The notes under the pieces were generated by a model. The model had not been told where the DNA came from, did no database searches, and saw only the letters and a program-made list of their open reading frames with translations. From Dactylosporangium sp. (GTDB taxonomy: Bacteria; Actinomycetota; Actinomycetes; Mycobacteriales; Micromonosporaceae), in contig JABDRL010000148.1 of assembly GCA_013041765.1 (NCBI GenBank), forward strand, positions 1 to 41,390: a stretch of 41,390 nt of DNA, in the 5' to 3' direction. The position numbers and the translations under genes were made by a program. Shown piece by piece: positions 9,180-18,761 of the stretch. Position 1 is the stretch's first letter; the number at the start of each line of letters is the position of its first letter.

Positions 9180-9514
9180 TGCGGCACCGTCGCGCGCATG
9201 GCCTCCAGCCGGGCCAGGGCCGGGCACGGATCGCCCTCGGGGAGCTTCCCGCCTCGGGTCCTTCCCGCAGGCCGTCGGCGTCTGCCCACCAATCGACCTC
9301 CGCCGAACCACCACAGCGGGCACATCTGGCCGCTGAGCCCAGACCGGAGCCACTCGCATTCACTCGTTCGTGGGGTCATTCCCGGTCATCGCCCGAGGTG
9401 GCCTGGTCACGTTCACCGGCCCGCGCGCAGCCAGGCAGCCAGATTCGACAAACCGTTCCCTGGGTAACAGAATGGCAACACTCAGCTTCCCGAGTCTCGC
9501 CACAGGGGAGAGTC
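9180..9514. other. Non-coding stretch between the kinase and the HIT gene
   Basis: Open frames here lack start signals and family resemblance. I see no clear promoter, terminator or repeat. It marks the boundary between the MacB-type cluster and the next, broken region. Confidence 0.4.
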
Positions 9515-10168
9515 GTGCCGTCGCCAATCGGTGGTTCCCCAACGCTGGAATGCCTGTTCTGCATGGTCTACAGCACGGCAGAGCCGCTCCTCACGTGGTT
9601 TGACCGTCCGCTCATGAAGTCCCCGGAGGTGGGCATCGCGATCGTCGGTGTGGGCGCTCTGGTCCCCGGCTATGTCTTGGTCGCACCCGCCAGGCACTGC
9701 CGATCGGTCCAGGCACTGTTCCAGCCGTCCATCCGACAGTTCATGGGCTTCTTCGAGCAGGTCCGCAAGCGCGTTGAAAACCGCTTCGGCCCTACGACGG
9801 TCTTCGAGCATGGATCATGCCTGGGCACCACCCGCTGCCGAGCCGCCTGCATCACCCATGCGCACCTGCACATCGTTCCCGGCTCATACAACCTGGAGTC
9901 CCTCGGACTCGACGCCCGCACCTACGCCACCCTCACGGATACGCTGACCGCTTCAGAACACGAACGATTTGACGGCTACCTTCTGTACCAGGAACCCGGT
10001 GGCAATGTTCGATATGCGCCAGATCCAGGTATTTCCCAGTTCTTCCGTCGACATATTGCACGCAGGCTCGGTACGCCGGATGAGTGGGACTACGCTCTCT
10101 TTCCCCATTTCGGCCGGATCCGCGCGACCATAGATGGCTTAGACAGTTCCCCGCCTCCCATAACATGA
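9515..10168 (+). CDS. HIT-family nucleotide hydrolase/transferase
   Basis: GTG 9515 follows an AGGGGAG box (9504-9510) and gives 217 residues. The HIT motif H-A-H-L-H-I-V-P lies at residues 115-122, so the histidine triad is present; the N-terminal C-L-F-C (13-16) is a typical Cys pair of HIT proteins. These enzymes cut or transfer the alpha-phosphate of nucleotides. The open frame continues upstream of 9515 but has no family character there. The next genes on this strand are broken by an IS remnant, and a nucleoside deoxyribosyltransferase-like gene lies 2 kb away, which suggests a nucleotide-related role. Confidence 0.8.
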   Translation: MPSPIGGSPTLECLFCMVYSTAEPLLTWFDRPLMKSPEVGIAIVGVGALVPGYVLVAPARHCRSVQALFQPSIRQFMGFFEQVRKRVENRFGPTTVFEHGSCLGTTRCRAACITHAHLHIVPGSYNLESLGLDARTYATLTDTLTASEHERFDGYLLYQEPGGNVRYAPDPGISQFFRRHIARRLGTPDEWDYALFPHFGRIRATIDGLDSSPPPIT

Positions 10169-10209
10169 TCAGCCCGCCCTCACCACCCAAGACAGATTGC
10201 CGCGAATCC

Positions 10210-10356
10210 ATGCCTTCGACGATCATCCAATTACCCGATCAGCACACGCTCTGGGACCAATGGCACCGTACCAAGGGCGCTTCCGGAGATGACCCTGTAC
10301 ACAGCACGCTGCGGTCGGCCTTCCTCCAGAACGTGCCACGACGACCGACCTGCTGA
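10210..10356 (+). pseudogene. 5' fragment of a gene cut by the ISKra4-type remnant (tentative)
   Basis: From ATG 10210 about 27 codons (start M-P-S-T-I-I-Q-L-P, then L-W-D-Q-W-H-R-T-K-G-A) read like a natural N-terminus. At about 10290-10345 the sequence turns into the IS remnant and the frame stops at 10356. It could be the beginning of the protein whose C-terminal part is found at 11420-12160, or of another lost gene. No family can be named. Confidence 0.3.
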
Positions 10357-10820
10357 CCGGTCAGCCGGGCCAGGCCGTCACGGGCCTCACGCAGTGCGCC
10401 GGCCACGGTCTCGTGCACCACCGCTGTGCACAGCGGGTGGCCCTCCGGTAACGCCAGCCGGGCGTCGGTAGGGCGCAGACCGGGCACCGCGGGTGCCCGG
10501 TAGGCGATCCGGGTGACCTCGACTTCGCCGAGAGTGGTGGCCAGCAGCCGGGCGTGTCCCGGCTCAGCGCGCCGCCGCACCACCTGATCAGCGCCGGCCA
10601 CCTCGGCCAGTCGCGGCTCGGCGACGGCCCGGGCGTCGAGATGATCCTGCAACACCTGCTTGAGCACCTCGCGGCCGTCACCGGCGATGAACTCCTCCAC
10701 GGCGTGTTCCGGACGGGCGGCCATCTCCACGTCACCCACGCGGGTGATCAGAGCGTCGAACAAGGCGTGGGAAGCGGCGTAAGCGCCGGTGCCGGGCCTC
10801 GTGCGGGGATAGTGTGCCAT
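10239..10820 (-). pseudogene. ISKra4-family transposase, N-terminal fragment
   Basis: ATG 10820 is preceded by AGGAAG at good spacing. Residues R-A-E-P-G-H-A-R-L-L, then G-E-V-E-V-T-R-I-A-Y-R-A-P and L-A-L-P-E-G fit the N-terminal region of ISKra4 transposases, and L-T-G-Q-Q-V-G fits the segment just before the catalytic core. The family resemblance ends near 10345 and the frame closes at 10239 in foreign sequence. All catalytic Asp residues are missing, so it is inactive. Confidence 0.7.
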
Positions 10821-11345
10821 CGGGTCTTCCTCGGGTCGGGCGGATGTTCGACGAACCCAAACCACCCAGGAAGACCCCCAAACTCGCCGATGCCACTCCG
10901 GCCGGTTCACCCCGGCGAGGGATCGAAACCACCCGCGAGGGCGAACAGCCCCGGCTCGGTCTCGACCACCTGGCCCGCCGCCACCAGCCTTTTCAACCGG
11001 TGCCGAACCCGTTCGACACGCCGGGCCACCGCCGCATCCTCACCCAGCGCGGCGACCACATCCCGGCACCGCACCGGCCGACCCGCCGCGGCGAGGACCG
11101 CCAGCAACTGATCCATGAGCATCGGTTCCGGCCGTAGAGCATGCCCCGCCGGTTGAGCGCCCGGCAACTGTTCGGCCAGCCCGGACAGCACCTCCCGCGC
11201 CGTCGCCAGCCGATCGACCTCCCGCCGGCACTCCTCGATCAACACGGCGAGCCGTGCGGCTTCCTCTTCCAACCGGGCCACCTCGGCCCGGCCCACCGCT
11301 TCCCGCTCGCCCAGCACCCGCAGGATCTGATCACGATCCACCCGC
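10345..11345 (-). mobile_element. Truncated ISKra4-type insertion element
   Basis: The stretch holds a passenger gene and the first part of an ISKra4-type transposase on the minus strand. The transposase core and the far end are lost. Plus-strand gene fragments lie on both sides, so the element probably inserted into, and then helped delete, a gene located after the HIT gene. Exact ends were not found. Confidence 0.55.
10907..11341 (-). CDS. ISKra4-associated passenger protein, coiled coil plus winged helix
   Basis: The 144-residue protein from GTG 11341 begins with a long charged helix (residues 10-55, heptad pattern rich in Glu, Arg and Ala), followed by a winged-helix-like part (P-M-L-M-D-Q-L-L-A-V-L near 75, R-H-R-L-K-R-L-V-A near 113). 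Proteins of this shape are seen next to ISKra4-type transposases in actinomycetes. The gene lies 86 bases upstream of the transposase start. A DNA-binding or assembly role is inferred. Confidence 0.5.
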   Translation of the reverse strand: MDRDQILRVLGEREAVGRAEVARLEEEAARLAVLIEECRREVDRLATAREVLSGLAEQLPGAQPAGHALRPEPMLMDQLLAVLAAAGRPVRCRDVVAALGEDAAVARRVERVRHRLKRLVAAGQVVETEPGLFALAGGFDPSPG

Positions 11346-11419
11346 CCACCCTCACCGAGAACCGGTCAACCAACCCCTATCAACCGGCCACCGGTCACCG
11401 CAACAGGCAGACATCGACA

Positions 11420-12160
11420 CCCGTCACGCAGGTCACTCAGCGAAAAACGCACACCGCGTACGCTCTCAGCGCACTGGTCGACAGTGGACTGCCCACCGCC
11501 GAGAGAAGCTTCGCGGAGGCCGTCGAGCAGGGATACACCTGGTTGATCGGGCATCTCGACCCCGCAACGGTCCACGACGACGACGCCAGAGTGGAAAGCT
11601 ACAACGTCACTGGCAGCACCCCCACCGACCACCGGATCACCTGGCACAGCACCGTCTGGCATCCTGGCCTGCCGTACGCGGTCTCGGCGCTCGCCCGCAG
11701 ACCATCGACCAGCCACACCAGTGCGCTGTGTCGCGCCGTGCAAACCATCGTCGATGCCCAGCTGGACGATGGCAGATGGCCGAGCACCGACGGTGCGGCC
11801 ACGCTCTCGGTGTGGACGATCTGGCCGTACATCGAGGCCCTCGCCGATGTCCGGTTCCGCAGCCCGGTCGCCAGCGGGGGGCTCCTGACCGTTGTCGCCC
11901 CGGACGCCATCATCCTCCGAACCGGAGCAGCCCGAGAACGGGGCGTCTTCCGCACGGTGTGGCGGCCACTCCCCCGCCGGGGGCTGGCCGGCATCCGTCG
12001 CCGCTGGGCAGCATTCGTGCTGGCACTATTCACCATCGGAGGCGTATGGCTCGCTCTGCTGGGCATGATCCGCTGGCGAGAGTTCGGTCTCGGGATGGTT
12101 GTCCCGATCATTCTGCTGCTGATCCAGATCGGTCTCCCACACACCCGCCCGGAGCGCTAG
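11420..12160 (+). pseudogene. Prenyltransferase/terpene-cyclase-repeat membrane protein, C-terminal fragment
   Basis: Family-like sequence starts near 11440 right after the IS remnant (R-K-T-H-T-A-Y-A-L-S-A-L-V). It has alpha-barrel-type repeats such as V-D-A-Q-L-D-D-G-R-W-P and S-V-W-T-I-W-P-Y-I-E-A-L, like squalene-cyclase repeats but without a visible catalytic D-x-D-D. Two C-terminal membrane helices follow. There is no own start, so the 5' part is lost. Its TAG overlaps the stop of the convergent deoxyribosyltransferase-like gene (CTAG). Confidence 0.55.
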
Positions 12161-12594
12161 TCTCCCGTTGCGAACGGCCCGCCCAGCAAGGCCGCGAGAG
12201 TATCGATCGCCTCGCTCTGCTTCCGGACGATGACGGTGGCGTGGTGGCGCAGCCACATCCGCTGTTCCAGCCCAGTATCGGCAACCCAGACCACCGACGG
12301 AAGCTGCCACAGATGCGCATAGGTCAGCTCGCATATACAACCGATGTACTGGTGGCCGGGAACCGTCATGTCCATCAGTACCCCGTCGGCGGTGTGCAGC
12401 AACCGCAAATCAGCCTGGACCGGGTCGTCCGTGGCATCGCCTGGCACCCGGGTATCCCACTCGGCCACCGGATCCAGCAGCCGCATCCCCGAGGATGCCA
12501 CCTCCGCCGCGATCGCCCGCCCCTCGTCCAGCACAATCTCACGACGACGCCCATCGACGGCACGCGCAAAGTAGACGATCGGTTCCGCATCCAT
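12157..12594 (-). CDS. Nucleoside 2-deoxyribosyltransferase-like protein
   Basis: The 145-residue protein from ATG 12594 starts P-I-V-Y-F-A-R-A-V-D-G, has A-D-G-V-L-M-D-M-T-V-P-G near 70 and C-E-L-T-Y-A-H near 91. This matches the Rossmann-like nucleoside deoxyribosyltransferase fold, where the Glu in the last motif is the nucleophile that attacks the N-glycosidic bond. Many relatives in conflict and signalling loci act on modified nucleotides rather than on free nucleosides. It is convergent with the prenyltransferase-like fragment. Substrate unknown. Confidence 0.6.
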   Translation of the reverse strand: MDAEPIVYFARAVDGRRREIVLDEGRAIAAEVASSGMRLLDPVAEWDTRVPGDATDDPVQADLRLLHTADGVLMDMTVPGHQYIGCICELTYAHLWQLPSVVWVADTGLEQRMWLRHHATVIVRKQSEAIDTLAALLGGPFATGD

Positions 12595-12696
12595 GCCACA
12601 GTTTCTCAGCCACCAGGGCGCCCAACACCCCGGTTTGCGGCCTTCCGCGCTTGATAGGGGGTCGGCCGCCCGCGCCACCCACAGGCAAGGGAACCC

Positions 12697-13056
12697 TCAA
12701 GCATCCGGATCGTCATGCCCCCCCGGGAGGCCTTCCAGGATGTGCCGAGTCAGGATACGTAGGCACGCATACTGTGCATATTGTCCGGTAGACCATACGT
12801 GTTGAGCATCGTGAGAAAGCCGAGATGCGGGTACCGGAAACGTTCGGCGCAGTGCTCCTTCCACAACCCGGATTGCCTGTTCCCCGGACACCACAGGGAT
12901 CTTCGCGAGCAGCGTGTCGAGTATCGCCTCGGATTGAGCGTCCCCCAGCTGGCCCAAGGCAAGGCTGACGTACCCAACCAGGTCCCCACCGAGATGTGGA
13001 ATGTCACTTCCCCCTCCCGCGCCGGACAAGGACCGGTCAGATCCTGCGGAGGTCAT
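12697..13056 (-). CDS. Small unknown protein at the end of the Hsp70/AAA+ operon
   Basis: From ATG 13056 the frame encodes 119 residues. It has a Gly-rich start, a helical segment (residues 24-70, with L-G-D-A-Q-S-E-A-I-L-D-T-L-L) and a Tyr/Gln-rich part near 92. I recognise no family. It lies 65 bases after the Hsp70-like gene on the same strand and is likely its operon partner. The frame is open further upstream into the Hsp70 gene, and no clear ribosome site was seen, so the start is uncertain. Confidence 0.45.
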   Translation of the reverse strand: MTSAGSDRSLSGAGGGSDIPHLGGDLVGYVSLALGQLGDAQSEAILDTLLAKIPVVSGEQAIRVVEGALRRTFPVPASRLSHDAQHVWSTGQYAQYACLRILTRHILEGLPGGHDDPDA

Positions 13057-13121
13057 CCGTTGTGAGGATCGTGCGGGGCCGTACGAATGCGGGTGTACTG
13101 CGACGCCACAGTCCCTTCTGA

Positions 13122-14735
13122 TCAGGACAACCGGACGACTGCTTGCTGGTCGAGGACCCACGAACGCCGTTCCAGATCGAAGGCCGAAACAGTCAGCCGT
13201 TTCTGCGCGTCGACGCGGAATTCGAGGCGGAATCGCTCGGCTCCGGCCCGACCGGGCGGGTTGGCCTCAAGGAACGTCGGACTGTCCTCATTAAGCCACA
13301 GGCTGGAGCGCTCCTGGAGTTGCTGGCTCGTCACAGACACGGCCCGCGCGCCGCCCTTGGCGTCGAACATGATTTCCAGATCTGCGCTCGCGTCCCGGTA
13401 GGTGGCGTGTGCGCGTTCGTAGATTGCCAGGCCAAGGTTCCGCTGCCCGTCCCGGACCGCCCTGATCATTATCGTCTTGATGGGCGTCGGCGTGGGGTAC
13501 TCGGTGCCAGCGGGCACAAGCGGCTCGAACTCGTACACCCCGGTGTCCCGGTTGACGTGGCGAATGACGTAGTCGTGCTGGATGTGGTCGTGGAGTTCAT
13601 ATCCACCCGCGATCCCGGCGGCACCGGCGGCAACCGCTTCCAGCGGTCGGTCGATGCGCACCCGATCGCGCGGGAATTGCATGTACACGATCTCCTGGAT
13701 AGCGGGGATGAGGCTGGTACCGCCGACCAGAAAGACGTGACGGATCTCATCAGCGAGATAGCCGGCCGCAGCGGCCTTGTCCAGGGCCGCGCGAAGGGTT
13801 CGTCCGACGCGGCTGGTCACATCCTTGTCCCGCAGCAGCGAGTCGAAGTCGCCTCGCGTGAGGTCCGCGGTGTACTCGGTGCCGGTATCCGGATCGACCG
13901 CGGAAATGGTCGCCTGGGACCCGCCGGTCAAGGCCACTTTCGCGGATTCAGCCGAGCGCAGCAGTTGCCCGAACACCTGGTTGTACAGGTGGGCGTCGCC
14001 AAACGGCAGCCGGGCCTGAGTCGCGACATGCTCTGCCAGCAGGATGTCGATGTTGTCGCCGCCGAGGTCGATGCCGCACTTGCCGACCACCCGGACGCCA
14101 GCGCCGCCGCGCTGGCTGGATTGGGAAGCCTGTACCCGCACCACTGAGATGTCGAGGGTGCCGGCGCCGAAGTCGAACACCAGGAAGGTGTCGCCGGGGT
14201 TGAGCCGGGCGCTGTAGCCGACAGCGGCGGCCGTGGCCTCGTCGACCACGCGGAGCCTGGCCAGCCCGATCTGGTCGCCGACCTCACGGACCAGCCAGTC
14301 TCGGTAGGTGTCGAACGATTCCACCGGTGCGGTTGCCACGATCTCGAGATCGGCGGCGTCAACGGCGAGCATGGTCGCGGCCATCACGTCGGTCAGGAAC
14401 TGGGTGGCCGCCTGTCTCCGGCTGATCGACCGGGCGCCGACGATTCGTGGGATGTCCTTGATCCGGCCGGTGATGACATTCTTCGTCGATTGGAATACCG
14501 CGTGGCGGGGGTCTCTGAACATCTCCGGAGTCACGCTGGCCCCGACGACCCTGAGGTCCGGATCGGTGGCGTAGGAGATCCGCGATGGCACCACCCGTTG
14601 GGTGACGCCGGCTGCTCCTGGACGTAGAAGGTCCAACGCGCCCAGGTCGATCGGCTCGCCTCGGTTCAGCACGTCGTCCCAGCGCGCCACGACGGTGTTC
14701 GCGGTACCGAAATCGATGCCGATCCGGGTCGCCAT
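13122..14735 (-). CDS. Hsp70/DnaK-like ATPase
   Basis: The 537-residue protein starts M-A-T-R-I-G-I-D-F-G-T-A-N-T-V-V-A, the phosphate-1 motif of the actin/Hsp70 fold. F-D-F-G-A-G-T-L-D-I-S-V (phosphate 2, near 188) and V-F-L-V-G-G-T-S-L-I-P (adenosine motif, near 328) are also clear. The C-terminal part of about 150 residues is beta-rich and replaces the full peptide-binding and lid domains of DnaK, so the client may be specific. AAGGA lies 7 bases before the ATG. It follows the HEAT/WD40 gene by 10 bases and no DnaJ or GrpE gene is near. Confidence 0.88.
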   Translation of the reverse strand: MATRIGIDFGTANTVVARWDDVLNRGEPIDLGALDLLRPGAAGVTQRVVPSRISYATDPDLRVVGASVTPEMFRDPRHAVFQSTKNVITGRIKDIPRIVGARSISRRQAATQFLTDVMAATMLAVDAADLEIVATAPVESFDTYRDWLVREVGDQIGLARLRVVDEATAAAVGYSARLNPGDTFLVFDFGAGTLDISVVRVQASQSSQRGGAGVRVVGKCGIDLGGDNIDILLAEHVATQARLPFGDAHLYNQVFGQLLRSAESAKVALTGGSQATISAVDPDTGTEYTADLTRGDFDSLLRDKDVTSRVGRTLRAALDKAAAAGYLADEIRHVFLVGGTSLIPAIQEIVYMQFPRDRVRIDRPLEAVAAGAAGIAGGYELHDHIQHDYVIRHVNRDTGVYEFEPLVPAGTEYPTPTPIKTIMIRAVRDGQRNLGLAIYERAHATYRDASADLEIMFDAKGGARAVSVTSQQLQERSSLWLNEDSPTFLEANPPGRAGAERFRLEFRVDAQKRLTVSAFDLERRSWVLDQQAVVRLS

Positions 14736-14745
14736 GCGTCGTCCT

Positions 14746-17196
14746 TCAGGTCAAAGCGATGTCGTACTCGCCGGTGGCGAGGGTGACGGTGTCGCTGATT
14801 TCGATATCGAACCGGAATCGGTGTTCCAGGCATGTCTGGAGCAGATCGAGTATTTCGGCGGACGGTCCGGTCACCACCCGGGCACGTCTGGCAGCGGTCA
14901 ATATACCGAGGTGCGCGGGCACCATGGCCGCTAGCGGACGAGTCGCCAGTGCCGGAACGTCCCCGATACGCAGATCGTAGAGATCGGTGAATCCGGCCGC
15001 GAATCCCACGGCGAGGAAGTCCCCGCGCGGGGCGACGTGCACGCTCGTGGCCTGTCCGTCGCCCAGCCCGGGAACGGTGCCGGTCGCGGCGAACGTGGTC
15101 TGGTTGTGGAAATGGAGGTCGCCTTCCCGGCTGGCTATCACGATCTGCCGTCTGGGCCCGACCGGTGCCAGCCCGCCCAGGCCCGGCACTGAGGTCCGCG
15201 CGGTCGGACGTAGGTCGTTGTGGACCCTCCGAAGGAGATTGACGTTGCCACGCTGGTCGGAAGTAGCCAGTAGATCGGGTTCGAGCAGGACCGCTCTGGC
15301 CACGACGGTCTGCTGGTAGCCGCGGGCCAGCACTCGCGAGGCAGTCGAGTCCGTCAGCGTGAGGCTGCGGCCGAGCACGGCTAGCCGCTCCCCGCCCGGA
15401 TCCGCGGCCACCGCCCGCGGCCAGTCCTGGTCGTGGTCCAGCCCCAGCCGCGATACTGGCACCCGCGTCGGAGCCGCGTCGCCAACCGCTCCGAGCAGGA
15501 GGTCCCCGGCGCGGGTGCCCGCGACGAACCGGCCGGCGCCAGCCGGTGCCAGTGCCGTCACCGGCCCGGAGACCTGTGCCACGGTCGCCAGTTTCCGATC
15601 AGCGCAGCGCAGTATCCGGCACGGGTTCGTCGTGCTGTTCGTACGCTCGCCTGCCAGGAACGTGCCACCGCCAAGGTGCAGAACCCGGCCGACCGATGCA
15701 GCGAATCCGTCATACCGTTCAACGAGCCGCCCGCGGGTAAGGTCCACGACGCCCGCGACGCGGGCCGTTCCGGCTACCACCAGGTGCGGCGTGTCCGGCG
15801 CGAACGACACGTCGTTGACTCGCCCTTGAAACGTGACCCGAGCCTGCCGAACCGCCGGTGGCCAGATCCCGAGCAGGTCGTTGACACCGCGTTCGAGGAC
15901 GCTCGCGTCCACGGCGACCAGCCTGGCGAAAAGCTCGCGGGAGTCGCCGTCCCCCGGTTGCCACCCGTCGCTGAACAGCGCCATCAGGTGTGCCGCGCGG
16001 ACCACCGGCAGGTCCAGGAGGATCTGCCACAGGTCTGCCCATGCACCGCGTGCGGCCAGCTGCTCGGCCAGGTACCGGATCTCGGCCTCGGTCATCGTCT
16101 GGATACGTCCGCGCCGGTCCTCGCCGACCAGCACCCGGACCAGGTCCAGTCCGCCACCGGACAGCATCGCCTTCCGGAGACGGGTGCGGGTTGCCTGGTC
16201 CGCACTGGCGTACGCCAGTGCCAGCAGTGAACCGTCCGGGTCGAATGCCTGCAGCTGGTCCGGCTGGCCCGTCAGGGCAAAATACACTGAGCGACGAACA
16301 GGATCGGCCGGCGCCAGTCGGTTCGTCCGGCAGAACGACACCAGTTCCGGACGTGTCATCGCGGTTTCGCAGACCGCGTCCACAAGATCCTGATCGTCGG
16401 CATCGATGATCTTCTGCTGGGCGAGTGCCGCGATGGGGTGGTCTCCCCGACGGCTGGCGGCGTCGAGCAGCGTGGCCCGCATGTCAGGCGCCGCCAGCCG
16501 GCGAGCATCGGGTTCGATGGCCACCAAGCTCAATGCCCGCACGTCAGCGGTAGATCCGGGCATCTGCCAGCGGCTCAGCGACCGCCACAGCGTCTCGTGC
16601 GGCGTCGCCAGCCAGGTCCGCCACAGCGCGTCCAGCGACCGGGCGGGAGCGGGTGACGTGGCGGCGAGCAGCACCATCGGCAGGGGGCCGGACCACCAGG
16701 GATCTGTCCCCGGCTGCGACCGCTGCCTGGTCAGTGCCTCGACGACCTCCCACAGTGCAGACAACATGCCGGGATCAGCCGCCCGCACCGCGGCCAGCGT
16801 GCCGGCGCGGACATCGGGGTCCGGATCGGCCAGCAACGTCGGCGTGACCCGCACGTCGCTGACCGACCAGTACTCGGTCAAACGGTTGTGGAGTGCTGCG
16901 GTGACCAGCCGGGCCGGCCCCTCCGCGATCGCGCCGGTCCGGCGGACAATCTCACGCAGACCCAGGTCACGACTGCCGCACCACAGGCTGGCGACCGCCG
17001 ATCGCGCGTCGCGGCGTCGCGGTGCTGCCGGCTCGGCCACCAGCCGGCACAGCAGACCGAGCGCAACCGGATCGCCGTTGCCCGCCGATGTGGTCAGTTT
17101 CCGCCACGCACGCCGCGCCCAGAAGCCAAATGCGCCACCTGCGTCGGCGCGCGCCGCGCGATGAGCCAGCCGCTGCGCGCGACGCTCGCTGAGCAT
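14746..17196 (-). CDS. Large scaffold: helical HEAT-like repeats plus WD40-like propeller
   Basis: From ATG 17196 the protein has 816 residues. The first half (about 1-440) is rich in Leu/Ala helices in HEAT-like pairs (for example D-P-D-P-D-V-R-A-G-T-L-A-A-V-R). The second half (about 450-780) has beta-propeller strands with turns like V-N-D-V-S-F-A-P-D-T-P-H-L-V-V-A-G and G-G-E-R-L-A-V-L-G. No catalytic motif was seen. Such a build suggests protein binding or recognition. It lies between the AAA+ gene (23-base gap) and the Hsp70-like gene (10-base gap), so it probably forms a complex with both. Confidence 0.7.
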   Translation of the reverse strand: MLSERRAQRLAHRAARADAGGAFGFWARRAWRKLTTSAGNGDPVALGLLCRLVAEPAAPRRRDARSAVASLWCGSRDLGLREIVRRTGAIAEGPARLVTAALHNRLTEYWSVSDVRVTPTLLADPDPDVRAGTLAAVRAADPGMLSALWEVVEALTRQRSQPGTDPWWSGPLPMVLLAATSPAPARSLDALWRTWLATPHETLWRSLSRWQMPGSTADVRALSLVAIEPDARRLAAPDMRATLLDAASRRGDHPIAALAQQKIIDADDQDLVDAVCETAMTRPELVSFCRTNRLAPADPVRRSVYFALTGQPDQLQAFDPDGSLLALAYASADQATRTRLRKAMLSGGGLDLVRVLVGEDRRGRIQTMTEAEIRYLAEQLAARGAWADLWQILLDLPVVRAAHLMALFSDGWQPGDGDSRELFARLVAVDASVLERGVNDLLGIWPPAVRQARVTFQGRVNDVSFAPDTPHLVVAGTARVAGVVDLTRGRLVERYDGFAASVGRVLHLGGGTFLAGERTNSTTNPCRILRCADRKLATVAQVSGPVTALAPAGAGRFVAGTRAGDLLLGAVGDAAPTRVPVSRLGLDHDQDWPRAVAADPGGERLAVLGRSLTLTDSTASRVLARGYQQTVVARAVLLEPDLLATSDQRGNVNLLRRVHNDLRPTARTSVPGLGGLAPVGPRRQIVIASREGDLHFHNQTTFAATGTVPGLGDGQATSVHVAPRGDFLAVGFAAGFTDLYDLRIGDVPALATRPLAAMVPAHLGILTAARRARVVTGPSAEILDLLQTCLEHRFRFDIEISDTVTLATGEYDIALT

Positions 17197-17219
17197 CCTC
17201 GTCTCCCGCAGCCTCGGCC

Positions 17220-18761
17220 TCAGGCCAGTTCCAACCGTACCTGGGCCTGCGCGGCCAGGGAGGCCTCGGCAAAGGAGGCGGACTGGGCCCGGCCCTCGCG
17301 TAGCCACGCCCGCAGGTTCTCAATCGTCTCGCGCTGGGAGCGACTCAACGGCACCATTCGCCGAATCGCGGCAGCCACGTCCTCGGTAACGATGTCGCGA
17401 CCGCCTTCCGAGAACGCCCGGTACATGGCGTCGATGATCGCCTGTTCCAGTTCCGCGCCGACATAGCCATCGGAGACCCGGGCGAGGAGCGCGATGTCGA
17501 ACATGCGCGGATCGCGGCCTCGCTTGCGCAGATGCACGGCAACGATTTGCCGCCGCTCGGCTTCTGCCGGCAGGTCGAGGAAGAAGATCTCGTCGAACCG
17601 ACCACGGCGCAGCATTTCCGGCGGCAGCGCGCTCACGTCGTTCGCTGTGGCGACGACGAACACCGGTTTCGTCTTCTCCTGCATCCAAGTAAGGATCGTG
17701 CCAAACACCCGCTGGCTGGTGCCGCCGTCGTTGCCGCCGTTGGCCAGCGACTTCTCCAGTTCGTCAATCCACAACACGCACGGGGCCACCGTCTCGGCAA
17801 GGTCCAGGGCCCGGCGCACCCGCTCCTCGGATTCGCCGACCAGGGAGCCGAACAGTGCCCCGACGTCCAGCCGTAGCAGCGGTAGCCGCCACAGTCCACC
17901 GACCATCTTCGCGGTCAGGCTCTTGCCCGTACCCGGAATGCCGATCAGCGCGACGCCCTTCGGGGCGGGCAGCCCATATGCGACGGCCTCGTCTCCGAAC
18001 GCTCGTTCCCGCAGCTCAAGCCAGTGTTTGAGGACTTCTAGGCCGCCGACATCGTCGGGGGTCTCCTCGGCGGAGTAGAACTCGAGTGCCTGAGACTGAC
18101 GGATGACCGCCTTCTTCTCCTCCAGCACGGCCTGAATATCGCGTTCATCGAGAACCTGGTCTCGCACAATGGCCTTCGCGAATGCCCGGTTCGCCTGCGT
18201 CGAGGTCAACCCGAGCGCTGCCTGTGCCAGGCGCGCCCGGCCGTGCGGCGTCAGCTCCGCGTGTACGCCCCTCGTCTCGTTGATCAGGTTGTCGAGCTGC
18301 ACCCGCAGGGCGGCAGCATCAGGTAACGGCATGTCCACAACCACGACATCGTCGCTCAGCTCCGCCGGCACCTCCCTGCCGGGCATCGTGACCACCAAGG
18401 AAGCGCCGGTGAACACCAGTCGGTGCGCCAGGTTTCGAATCTTGCGCTTCACCGCCGGGCTCTTCGTCCAGAACTCGTGAAAGTCCTTGAGTACGTACAG
18501 GTCACGTCGGGCCGATTGGGCCTCGACCATTTCACGGATCTTCTCCAAGGCCATCTCCGGGCTGGCCGCCTCCGGCATCTGCCGGCCGCTGGTGGACCTG
18601 AGCCGGTCCGCGATGTCCCACGTGATGAGGTCCGCGTTGGCATCCCGATCCCGACGGACCTGATCCAGCACCGCCAAGGCGCGCTGCTCCTCGACCGTGA
18701 TGAGAACGATGAGGGGAACCCTCGCCCGCAGATACAGCCTGATCTCGTCGGCGATCGTCAT
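17220..18761 (-). CDS. AAA+ ATPase, Ycf46-like
   Basis: The 513-residue protein has an N-terminal domain (1-225) as in the Ycf46 family of chloroplasts and cyanobacteria, then one AAA+ module: Walker A G-I-P-G-T-G-K-S (274-281), Walker B V-L-W-I-D-E (329-334), sensor 1 V-A-T-A-N-D and arginine finger region M-L-R-R-G-R-F-D (383-390). It is the predicted motor of the locus. Its ATG overlaps the stop of the radical SAM gene by 4 bases. The pairing of Ycf46-like and Ycf35-like (DUF1257) genes is also seen in cyanobacteria, where the role is unclear. Confidence 0.88.
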   Translation of the reverse strand: MTIADEIRLYLRARVPLIVLITVEEQRALAVLDQVRRDRDANADLITWDIADRLRSTSGRQMPEAASPEMALEKIREMVEAQSARRDLYVLKDFHEFWTKSPAVKRKIRNLAHRLVFTGASLVVTMPGREVPAELSDDVVVVDMPLPDAAALRVQLDNLINETRGVHAELTPHGRARLAQAALGLTSTQANRAFAKAIVRDQVLDERDIQAVLEEKKAVIRQSQALEFYSAEETPDDVGGLEVLKHWLELRERAFGDEAVAYGLPAPKGVALIGIPGTGKSLTAKMVGGLWRLPLLRLDVGALFGSLVGESEERVRRALDLAETVAPCVLWIDELEKSLANGGNDGGTSQRVFGTILTWMQEKTKPVFVVATANDVSALPPEMLRRGRFDEIFFLDLPAEAERRQIVAVHLRKRGRDPRMFDIALLARVSDGYVGAELEQAIIDAMYRAFSEGGRDIVTEDVAAAIRRMVPLSRSQRETIENLRAWLREGRAQSASFAEASLAAQAQVRLELA

